Shown here: positions 52,711-60,094 of the stretch, one piece after another
Position numbering within the stretch: the stretch's first letter is position 1
How the letters are laid out: every line of letters starts with the position of its first letter
Assembly (NCBI GenBank): GCA_910579275.1
Contig: CAJTTO010000012.1
Coordinates: forward strand, 1 to 64,000
Reading direction: 5' to 3'
Length of the DNA: 64,000 nt
Source: an uncultured Lachnospiraceae bacterium
GTDB taxonomy: Bacteria > Bacillota > Clostridia > Lachnospirales > Lachnospiraceae
Notes under the pieces: generated by a model
What the model was told of the DNA's origin: nothing
Seen by the model: the letters and a program-made list of their open reading frames with translations, nothing else
Databases searched by the model: none
Made by a program: the position numbers and the translations under genes

Positions 52711-54297
52711 TTAGCCTAATAAGCTCAGTACGCCCTGATTAGACTGGTTGCCCTGTGCAAGCATGGACTGTCCTGCCTGTGAAAGGATGTTTGCGTTCGA
52801 GTACTTCACCATCTCTGTCGCCATATCTGTATCGCGGATGGTTGACTCTGCTGCTGTCGTGTTCTCTACAACGTTATCCAAGTTGTTGATGGTGTGCTCT
52901 AATCTGTTCTGAACCGCACCGAGTAATGAACGCTGTGAAGATACTGTTGAGATTGCATCTGCGATGGAGTCGATTGCATAGGTAGCCATTGCGCCTGTGC
53001 TGTCCTTTACATTCAAGCCCTTAATGCCAAGCCCTGCTGTATCAAGTGCCTTAATGCCCACGCCAATCTTGTTGGTCATGTCTGCATCTGCTCCTACATG
53101 AAGGCTGAAATTCAAATCTTCCTTCACATTTACCTGTCCTTTGTTGATAAGGAATGTCACCTTATCCCTAAAGTTACCATTTGCTGTACCATCAGCCAAA
53201 GTCTTATATGCAAAGTCTTCAAGATTTGCAACAGGTGTACCATGTACATCCAAAGCCGCCTTATCCAAATCCGTACTTGTTGTTCCATCCCAAGCTTTTA
53301 TGCCAGTAGCTGCATCTATTGATGCCTGCTTTGCGTCCGTTCCAATATTATTTGCAAGCACAAGCTCCTGATAAACCATTGTATATGCCTTCTGTGCCGT
53401 AATAACATTTGCATTTGCATCATCAATACCATTCGCATTTGTATCTACAGGAGCAGCCGGATCCTGACCTGTCACAGGGTCAGCGGAATCCTTCATTGCA
53501 TAATAGTCCACACCCTTATAAACGGCATGACTTCCCTCTGTGATTTTTGCTGCAATGTTTGCTGCCGTCAACTCGTTCTTATCGGTATTTTCTGTTCCGC
53601 CAGCTTCAACTACTGTATACTGCACACCATCAAGCGAAATCTGCTCACCGGCTTTTGCAACACTGAGAGATGCTTTAATACGTGCATATAAGCCGTTACC
53701 ACCATTCGCAACATCTGACGGCTTTTCAGACTCACCAATTGTATATGTTTTTCCTGCAATCTGGATTGTATCGCCAACCTTCAATGTATTCATTGTGAAC
53801 GTTGCCTTGGTAGCGCCCTCAGCCAATGTTCCTTCAAGACCTGCGTCCTTTGCGTTTACATACTTCTTAACTGTGTCCTTGTCACCCTTTAAGAGATATG
53901 TCTCGTTGAATTTGGTTGTCTCTGCTACACGGTCGATTTCTGTCAGGAGCTGGTCAACCTCATCCTGAATTGTCTGGCGGTCTGAGAGTGCGTTTGTTCC
54001 GTTGGACGCCTTTGTTGCAAGCTCATTCATACGCTGGAGCATATCGTGAACTTCTGTCAAAGCGCCTTCTGCTGTCTGCACTGCGCTGATACCGTCTTCT
54101 GCATTCAAAGAAGCCTGTGTCAGTCCTCTGATCTGTTTTCTCATTTTCTCGGAAATTGAAAGACCTGCTGCGTCATCTGCCGCACGGTTTACCTTGTAGC
54201 CTGATGACAGTTTTTCTGCTGATTTGGACAATGTGCCCTGTGTGATTCCCAACATTCTGTTGGCATTCATTGCTCTAAGATTGTGCTGTACTACCAT
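52711..54297 (-). CDS. fliC: tandem flagellin 1 of 3 (528 residues)
   Basis: Promoter-proximal gene of the tandem set. The 3' ~265 bp are identical to the other two, then differences begin (DSTGAMATYAID instead of DTTGAAATYAID). The 5' end matches for ~230 bp inside the gene (about 53880-54110) but differs at the very start, a mosaic expected of gene conversion. Variable centre unique (GESEKPSDVANGGNGLYARI; LDVHGTPVANLEDFAYKTLA). Sigma-28 promoter 295 nt upstream. Confidence 0.97.
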   Translation of the reverse strand: MVVQHNLRAMNANRMLGITQGTLSKSAEKLSSGYKVNRAADDAAGLSISEKMRKQIRGLTQASLNAEDGISAVQTAEGALTEVHDMLQRMNELATKASNGTNALSDRQTIQDEVDQLLTEIDRVAETTKFNETYLLKGDKDTVKKYVNAKDAGLEGTLAEGATKATFTMNTLKVGDTIQIAGKTYTIGESEKPSDVANGGNGLYARIKASLSVAKAGEQISLDGVQYTVVEAGGTENTDKNELTAANIAAKITEGSHAVYKGVDYYAMKDSADPVTGQDPAAPVDTNANGIDDANANVITAQKAYTMVYQELVLANNIGTDAKQASIDAATGIKAWDGTTSTDLDKAALDVHGTPVANLEDFAYKTLADGTANGNFRDKVTFLINKGQVNVKEDLNFSLHVGADADMTNKIGVGIKALDTAGLGIKGLNVKDSTGAMATYAIDSIADAISTVSSQRSLLGAVQNRLEHTINNLDNVVENTTAAESTIRDTDMATEMVKYSNANILSQAGQSMLAQGNQSNQGVLSLLG

Positions 54298-54318
54298 AAA
54301 TTTACCTCCTTGTGTTTA

Positions 54319-54341
54319 CCCCTCAGGTTCCTTCCCTCGGG
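54319..54341 (-). promoter_or_regulatory. GGA-loop hairpin (candidate CsrA site)
   Basis: Minus strand CCCGAGG-GAAGGAA-CCTGAGGGG, the counterpart of the hairpins in the 117-bp spacers with a changed but still paired stem, 21 nt before the ATG at 54297. Confidence 0.65.
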
Positions 54342-54592
54342 AGTGTCTGCGCATAAATCCTTTTATCCGTTGAACGACACTGTTATAGTTTTATTTAGTT
54401 GTATATATTACAATTGATACCGAAACCAATATCAATCTGTAACCATTTATAATATCCGGATCCAACCGCGATGGCGCGCCTGCTGTCGCAGTATTTCCGG
54501 CTATTAACGAAGTGATACTAAATATAGCTATGTAGCTCTGCACTTAAGATTTGTTTTGTTTGCTGTGTCAATGATTTCTAGCTTTGCAATAT

Positions 54593-54619
54593 ATATCGAC
54601 AGCTGACAGAAATAATTTA
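54593..54619 (-). promoter_or_regulatory. sigma-28 promoter of the tandem flagellins
   Basis: TAAA (54619-54616), 15 bp, GTCGATAT (54600-54593) on the minus strand. The 295-nt leader is otherwise unannotated. Confidence 0.85.
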
Positions 54620-54736
54620 TAGCTAATTACGATTTTGTATTGTTAAATTCTGTCTTCTGACCGACTGCCTGCATATACACTTGCTTACTATTTTAATTTA
54701 TTATCCTAATTTTTGCAAGACTTTTTCAAAACTTTA

Positions 54737-54765
54737 TTTACTCCGTTTCTATTCTTTGGTATAAT
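54737..54765 (+). promoter_or_regulatory. sigma-A promoter of the small paralogue pair
   Basis: TTTACT (54737-54742), 17 bp, TATAAT (54760-54765), 28 nt upstream of the first small gene. Confidence 0.75.
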
Positions 54766-54792
54766 GTAGGCACACGAAAGGGTGGTGATTGT

Positions 54793-54987
54793 ATGCCAAA
54801 TACAAATCTCGAAATAACACAAAAGGCGATGGAAGACTTTATAAAAATCCAACGATATATGCTATTGGCCAAAGAAGAAAATTCTCCAAGGACATATGCC
54901 GCATTGAAAGACGAATATCTGTACTTAAAAAGCTTTCTGAATATTGCAGGCGTTAATTTAACCGATATTGACAAAATAAAAGAATAA
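54793..54987 (+). CDS. small GVNLTxIDxIKE-family protein, paralogue 2
   Basis: 64 residues, MPNTNLEITQKAMEDFIKIQ at the start, then RYMLLAKEENSPRTYAALKD and a C-terminal AGVNLTDIDKIKE. Predicted two or three helices; no Cys, no signal peptide, no membrane segment. Start set by GAAAGGGTGGTGATTGT before ATG. First of a tandem pair, driven by a sigma-A rather than a sigma-28 promoter. Family not recognised; repeated association with flagellin genes is the main clue. Confidence 0.82.
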   Translation: MPNTNLEITQKAMEDFIKIQRYMLLAKEENSPRTYAALKDEYLYLKSFLNIAGVNLTDIDKIKE

Positions 54988-55012
54988 GGAACTGCGAAAG
55001 GATGGTGACTGC

Positions 55013-55204
55013 ATGCCAAGTAATGCCGAAATCGTAAAAGACACCGTGGAACAATTCCGGAAGGTGCAGCGTTATATGATGATTGCACGAGAAGAAAATG
55101 CCACAAAAACATATGCCGAACTGAAAGACGATTATGTTTCCTTAAAGGCTGTCCTCAATGTTATGGGCGTTAATTTAACCGATATTGACAAAATAAAAGA
55201 GTAA
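55013..55204 (+). CDS. small GVNLTxIDxIKE-family protein, paralogue 3
   Basis: 63 residues, MPSNAEIVKDTVEQFRKVQR then YMMIAREENATKTYAELKDD and GVNLTDIDKIKE. About half identical to the protein 25 bp upstream. The ribosome-binding context (GAAAGGATGGTGACTGC) is duplicated too, so the pair arose by tandem duplication of about 220 bp. Followed by a terminator shared with csrA. Confidence 0.82.
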   Translation: MPSNAEIVKDTVEQFRKVQRYMMIAREENATKTYAELKDDYVSLKAVLNVMGVNLTDIDKIKE

Positions 55205-55222
55205 CCCTGCGGCTACTCTTTT
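55195..55222. terminator. bidirectional terminator between small gene pair and csrA
   Basis: AAAAGAGTAACC/GGCTACTCTTTT hairpin (one mismatch) with flanking A and T runs; overlaps the last codons of the small gene. Confidence 0.8.
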
Positions 55223-55241
55223 ATTTTGTACCATTTCACAT

Positions 55242-55466
55242 TTATTTGCCAAATAAGCTTGCCAGCTGCTCCATGCCTTCCAGGTTTGCAGTGGCTTCCT
55301 TGTTTGCCTCCTGTATCTGGATATATACCTCCTTGCGGTATACCGGAACTTCTTTTGGTGCGCTGATGCCTATTTTAACCTGCTCTCCCTTGATATCAAG
55401 AACTGTAATCTCAATATCATTGTTAATCATCAGAGCCTCGCCTTTTTTCCTTGATAGTGCCAGCAT
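55242..55466 (-). CDS. csrA: carbon storage regulator CsrA
   Basis: 74 residues from ATG 55466; the GTG three codons earlier is part of the GGCAGGTGA Shine-Dalgarno. MLALSRKKGEALMINNDIEI and the RNA-binding strand IGISAPKEVPVYRKEVY are typical. It binds GGA in hairpin loops and blocks translation; here the obvious targets are the flagellin leaders. 36 bp downstream of fliW, whose product antagonises CsrA. Confidence 0.97.
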   Translation of the reverse strand: MLALSRKKGEALMINNDIEITVLDIKGEQVKIGISAPKEVPVYRKEVYIQIQEANKEATANLEGMEQLASLFGK

Positions 55467-55502
55467 ATCTTTCACCTGCCTTCTTTTATAGTCTCCTGTT
55501 TC

Positions 55503-55970
55503 CTATGCCTGTACTGTCTTCTGCGCCATTATTTCGTCATAAATAGCATGTTTTACACTGTATCCATCGTCGTCGCTGATCAGCTGTACCGCCTTGCGGT
55601 TTTCGATGCTGATAATAATTGGCGCTTTCAAGTTCACCGTTGTCTTGGTGATGTCCTTCGGCACTGTCACAGTGACAAACATCAGTATGTTTTCACCGTC
55701 AAGATTATCTCCCAAAGGCTTTAAAAGGTCAGCTGCAAAGTTAGGGCTGTAGCCGGGAATGACCAAATCCGGATTCATAACCGGCATGGCAAAGGCTGGT
55801 TCCTGAAGGGACTGAAGCCACTTAATGCTTGAATCCGCACCTTTCTCCTCGTTGAATATCAGGGTAAAGTCCTTCAAATCCGGAAATCCCAGTATTCCAT
55901 GGTCAAAACGGATGATTTTGTCCTCCTCTATTGCTATCATGCCAAATATCCTCGTGTTTACTTCTACCAT
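55503..55970 (-). CDS. fliW: flagellar assembly factor FliW
   Basis: 155 residues from ATG 55970, or 159 from ATG 55982: AAGGAG lies 13 nt or 1 nt away, so the start is uncertain. RIFGMIAIEEDKIIRFDHGI then LGFPDLKDFTLIF is the FliW signature. FliW binds free flagellin or CsrA, coupling filament export to flagellin translation. A MITE sits directly upstream, separating it from flgL. Confidence 0.95.
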   Translation of the reverse strand: MVEVNTRIFGMIAIEEDKIIRFDHGILGFPDLKDFTLIFNEEKGADSSIKWLQSLQEPAFAMPVMNPDLVIPGYSPNFAADLLKPLGDNLDGENILMFVTVTVPKDITKTTVNLKAPIIISIENRKAVQLISDDDGYSVKHAIYDEIMAQKTVQA

Positions 55971-55997
55971 TTTTATAACCATGCTCCTTTCATAGTC

Positions 55998-56150
55998 TGC
56001 AAGCCGTAACAGTTCAGCCTTCGGCTTCCTGTTACAGGCATCAAGCCATGCATAACCACTTCGTGGTGGCTTGATGCATCTCTACCATTACGCTATTTCA
56101 CGAACTTTGCAGTAAATGCAAAGTCCTGGGCTGAACTGTTACTGCAAGCC
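55998..56150. mobile_element. MITE type A, copy 4 (137 bp, intact)
   Basis: Element 56006-56142 with GTAACAGTTCAGCC/GGCTGAACTGTTAC ends and perfect 8-bp target duplications TGCAAGCC (55998-56005, 56143-56150). The right duplication is an arm of the flgL terminator, so the element inserted at the base of that hairpin, 28 bp from the fliW start. Confidence 0.93.
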
Positions 56151-56173
56151 TGCTCTGCATGGCGCAGGCTTGC
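56144..56173 (-). terminator. flgL terminator, disrupted downstream by a MITE
   Basis: 10-bp stem GCAAGCCTGC/GCAGGCTTGC. On the minus strand the natural T-tract side is now MITE sequence, so efficiency may be reduced. Confidence 0.65.
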
Positions 56174-56216
56174 TTTTCATTCCACTTCCGTCCTATTCCG
56201 AATCTGTCCGGACGCT

Positions 56217-58133
56217 TTATTTAATGAAATTCAGCAGCGAAGTCTGCATAACATAGCTGATGGATGACAGCGCTGCCTCGTATGTCATGCCAATGCTCTT
56301 GAGCTGGATAACCAGATCCGTGTAATCCGCATCTTCATTCTCGCTTACAAGTTCACCGAAATTGGTCTGCTGCATCTCCAGACGGTTCTGAATCAGATCC
56401 AGTCTTGACCCGCGGGCGCCGCAGTCGGTCTCTGCCATCTGAGCGCGCTCAAAGTACCCGTCGCAGTCGTCAATCAGTTCCTGTGTGCGCTTTTTAATCT
56501 TGTCGCCCACTCTGGTCATTGTCTCTTCAAGCGCTTTCTGATGCTCTTCCAGCTTCGTGAGATCCTCGCCGTCATATTTTTCCGACTTGATCATATCCTT
56601 CACAGTATTCAGGCACTGCTCGAGATCGTCATACTCGTTCAGCATGTTAATGACTTCTTTCATATCCCTGCCCATATCGTGTGTGAACACTTCATCCGCT
56701 GTCGTGTTCACGCGGATTGACTGGTTATTTCCGATATCATACTCGATAATCTGTTTCCCGTTCGCACTCGGATCCGACAGGAAATTCTCATTGTACTTCA
56801 CGGTCTTGTCATTTCCGTTTTTGCCCTTGGTCGTGCGCTCTGTATAAAAATAATGTACCGGATCCAAGTCATTTTTCTTCCAGTTTGTCTTCTCGTATGT
56901 AATACGAAGCTCCGTGTCGGAGGACAGCTCCGAGAGACGTTTCTGGATATTTGCACCGAGAAGCAGTTCTCCTGTGTCTGCAACATAGGTTATGTTGTTG
57001 GCATTATTCTCACCGACTACGGACAAGTATGCATTGTCATCCGACCCTGTAGGATAATAGTTGGATATCGCAAGAGAGGTCTTGAACTTGTCGTCAAGGC
57101 TGACGACACTCTTGCCGTTTGCGTCTTTTGTGACACTGCTGCCGAGCGTGACCGTCTCCTGCGGCACATTGTTGTTGTCCACAATTTTGAGCGTGCCATC
57201 ATCCTCGTAGGAAACATTTACATTTCCCACGGATGCCGGCAGGGGCGGTGTTGCAGTGGATGTGCCCTTCTTCACCCTGTACTCCTGATTGTCTATCGTA
57301 AACACTGCCTCGTTCGGCAGAACAGTTGTGTCAATTGATACAACGGCTGTCACGGAGCTTGTGTTAATCACTGCGCTGTTGCCGCTTACTTTCGCATCCT
57401 TCATGAAAGCGATATCAACATTGGACTCATATACCACATTTCCGTCCGCGTCCTTCACAGGATCCCCGTTTGCATCCAGCTTGGGTGTGATGTCCACGTT
57501 GTCATACGAGAGGCGGAATCTGTAAATATCCTCTGTGTTGACCTTGTACTCTGTCGTGTCCTTGTCGCGGAAGTTTCCTTCATTGATGGACTTTAGGTCA
57601 CCCGTCCGGACAAAGGTAAACTTGTTGATGTCGGCATTGGTAAGCTGCTCTGTAATAACGTTTTTCTCTGTCTTATCCGCCTTGAGACTGAGCGGCATGT
57701 CTGTGCGGTAGCCCGTAAAAATGGTTCTTCCCGCGCTGTCCGCATTTCCGATGGAATAGATTTCCTCAATTGCCTGCTGGAGGTTCTTGATAATCGCTTT
57801 CCTGTCCTCGGCCTCTTTGTAGTTGTTGTTTGCCGAGATGATATTTGTCCGGACATCATTTGTCAAAATTTCATTCACTGCCGAGAGTGACGACAGCGTG
57901 AGACCAATCCAGCTGTCTGCGTCCGATGCGTTTTTCTCATAGTACTGGTCAATTTTGTCCAGTGAGGAATTGAGCTTGAGCGAACGGATCGCGATGACAG
58001 GGTCGTCAGACGGTCTTGTTATCTTCTTGCCTGTCGACATCTGGTTTGTCAGTTTCTCCTGAAGGGCTTTATTAATATTCAGATTTCTAAGTGATGTATT
58101 CTGCATCATCTTAGTCGTGATTCTCATTGCCAT
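56217..58133 (-). CDS. flgL: flagellar hook-associated protein 3 (FlgL)
   Basis: 638 residues, about twice the E. coli protein. The N-terminus MAMRITTKMMQNTSLRNLNI and MSTGKKITRPSDDPVIAIRS is the FlgL/flagellin D0-D1, with the C-terminus LTKLEEHQKALEETMTRVGD to SYVMQTSLLNFIK. The ~400-residue middle is a beta-rich surface domain (VVSIDTTVLPNEAVFTIDNQEYRVK). Junction between hook and filament. 42 bp downstream of flgK 1. Confidence 0.93.
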   Translation of the reverse strand: MAMRITTKMMQNTSLRNLNINKALQEKLTNQMSTGKKITRPSDDPVIAIRSLKLNSSLDKIDQYYEKNASDADSWIGLTLSSLSAVNEILTNDVRTNIISANNNYKEAEDRKAIIKNLQQAIEEIYSIGNADSAGRTIFTGYRTDMPLSLKADKTEKNVITEQLTNADINKFTFVRTGDLKSINEGNFRDKDTTEYKVNTEDIYRFRLSYDNVDITPKLDANGDPVKDADGNVVYESNVDIAFMKDAKVSGNSAVINTSSVTAVVSIDTTVLPNEAVFTIDNQEYRVKKGTSTATPPLPASVGNVNVSYEDDGTLKIVDNNNVPQETVTLGSSVTKDANGKSVVSLDDKFKTSLAISNYYPTGSDDNAYLSVVGENNANNITYVADTGELLLGANIQKRLSELSSDTELRITYEKTNWKKNDLDPVHYFYTERTTKGKNGNDKTVKYNENFLSDPSANGKQIIEYDIGNNQSIRVNTTADEVFTHDMGRDMKEVINMLNEYDDLEQCLNTVKDMIKSEKYDGEDLTKLEEHQKALEETMTRVGDKIKKRTQELIDDCDGYFERAQMAETDCGARGSRLDLIQNRLEMQQTNFGELVSENEDADYTDLVIQLKSIGMTYEAALSSISYVMQTSLLNFIK

Positions 58134-58174
58134 GTGTGTTCCCCTTTCCTATACTCCCATATTTAGAAAAATCA

Positions 58175-60055
58175 TTATACGCCTGTCTGTGTAATCAGTC
58201 TGTCATAACATTCATTCATTACAGATATCATCTTGCTTGCCAGATTGTAAGCGTTCTGGAATTTTATCATGTTCGCCGCCTCCTCGTCGGAGTCAACACC
58301 GCTAATGGAAAAGCGGCTGTTTGCGATGGATTCCTCTATATTTCCATAAATCTCCTGAAAACTGTTTGCACTCTGTGCATTCAGCGCCGAATCACCCATC
58401 AGACAAATCAGGAAGCTCTGGGCATCGCAGCCGCGGAACGACATCTTATCCTTGTTGGTCGACAAATCCTTAAGTTCATCAAGGATATCATATTTTGATT
58501 CCCCGTCGCTGTCCACCGTGTGTGTGACAAGCGTGGTCGGATCATTTTGTACGGATTTCACAACGTTAAAATTCCCTGCCGTCAGCATAAAGTATCCTGC
58601 ATCGCTGACACTGTCATATTTTGTGGTATTCAGCGGAATAGAAAAATCAAACTGCTTTCCTGTCGCAGCGTCGTCGCCCGTAAAGAAAATCTCTCCCGTG
58701 CGGTCGTTGCCGGCAGAATCCGTGGCGCCGCTCATGCCGTATATCTCATTAAAGTGATGTGCGTAATCCCGCACCCACTCATTCATCTGTTCCATATAGT
58801 ATGGGATTCCCTGATAATTTACCTGCTCACCGACACCCGCACTCTGTCCCACTTTGCTCGGTTTTACCGTCGTAGGATTTTTGGACAAGTCCTCTGAAAG
58901 CTTGAATGTATAAGACGCCTCACCGAACTCGTTCAGTTCATACGAAAAACTGTCGTAGTAGAAATAATCTCCGCCAACGCGAATCTGTCCGCCTGTCAGC
59001 GGAAGCGTGCTCTTGGAAATATCCTTCAAGTAGTCGTCCTTAACCTTTATGGTCACTGTCCTGTCCTCTGTATTGACACCTGAAACAGTACCGTTAAACG
59101 CTTCGTTGTTATTTCCGTCACGCATTTCATAAAGACCCTTAAGCTCGCCTCTTGCGGTTTTCCCGCCCAGACCCACATCCTGTCTGGTGTCTGTCCAGAC
59201 AACATCATAAAGCCCGTCGACGTCATTCTGGTTTGTTTTCTGCCATGGCTGTCTGGGCACGCACTCGAGCTGCCTGTAGCTGTAACCGTTTACCAGAGAC
59301 TGTCCTCCTACAATCGAAACATTGTATTCCATCATCCCTGTCTCGTTGCCAAGGTCATCTGTAATCGGTTTCTCCTCGCACTTTACGTCCACAATCGCCG
59401 AAAGCTGGTCTATCAGCAAGTCTCTCTTGTCGCGAAGGTCATTCGCCACGGTGTTTCCACCGACTTCTATCATGTTAATCTGCCGGTTCAGCAGGGTAAT
59501 CTCCTGCGCAATGCTGTTGACCTCGTCTACCTTGATGCTGATTTCATCATTGACGTCTGTCTGCATCTTCTGGAAATTATTGTACAGGATGTTAAAGTAC
59601 TCACAGAGATTTCCTGCCTTTCCAATAAATTCCAGCGCATAGTCCTTTTCCCCTGCATGGTTCGAGAGGGAATCCATCGCGGAGTGAAACTCGTTGAAGA
59701 TTGTCATGAACCCCTTTACCTCATTGGTTCCCCTGTTATCCTGCAGATAATTTTCTATAATCGCACAATAATACTGCTTTTTGTCATATTCCCCAAGTTT
59801 TGAATTGTTGTTCCAGTACTTCTCATCATAATAGATATCACGCACACGCTCTGCACCGAGGGTGTCAACGCCGGCTCCGATACAGCCATGCCCTGCAAAC
59901 GCGCGCATTGCTGCGGATGCCGACTGGTTGACAATCTGCCTTGAATAGCCTACTGTCTCAACGTTTGCTATATTGTTCGCTGTCGTGTTAAGCGCCGCAT
60001 TGGATGCCACCAGTCCGGAATATGATATATTTAAACCCATAAACGTAGATGCCAT
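58175..60055 (-). CDS. flgK: flagellar hook-associated protein 1 (FlgK), paralogue 1
   Basis: 626 residues. N-terminal rod-hook signature ALNTTANNIANVETVGYSRQ and a long helical D1 (NSIAQEITLLNRQINMIEVG; ANDLRDKRDLLIDQLSAIVD). The C-terminus EEAANMIKFQNAYNLASKMI is the FlgK C-helix. Middle domain beta-rich. Follows the second flgK by 39 bp. Confidence 0.94.
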   Translation of the reverse strand: MASTFMGLNISYSGLVASNAALNTTANNIANVETVGYSRQIVNQSASAAMRAFAGHGCIGAGVDTLGAERVRDIYYDEKYWNNNSKLGEYDKKQYYCAIIENYLQDNRGTNEVKGFMTIFNEFHSAMDSLSNHAGEKDYALEFIGKAGNLCEYFNILYNNFQKMQTDVNDEISIKVDEVNSIAQEITLLNRQINMIEVGGNTVANDLRDKRDLLIDQLSAIVDVKCEEKPITDDLGNETGMMEYNVSIVGGQSLVNGYSYRQLECVPRQPWQKTNQNDVDGLYDVVWTDTRQDVGLGGKTARGELKGLYEMRDGNNNEAFNGTVSGVNTEDRTVTIKVKDDYLKDISKSTLPLTGGQIRVGGDYFYYDSFSYELNEFGEASYTFKLSEDLSKNPTTVKPSKVGQSAGVGEQVNYQGIPYYMEQMNEWVRDYAHHFNEIYGMSGATDSAGNDRTGEIFFTGDDAATGKQFDFSIPLNTTKYDSVSDAGYFMLTAGNFNVVKSVQNDPTTLVTHTVDSDGESKYDILDELKDLSTNKDKMSFRGCDAQSFLICLMGDSALNAQSANSFQEIYGNIEESIANSRFSISGVDSDEEAANMIKFQNAYNLASKMISVMNECYDRLITQTGV

Positions 60056-60094
60056 TTATACTCTCCTCCTACTTTTTCCAATAAATCTGCGAAT

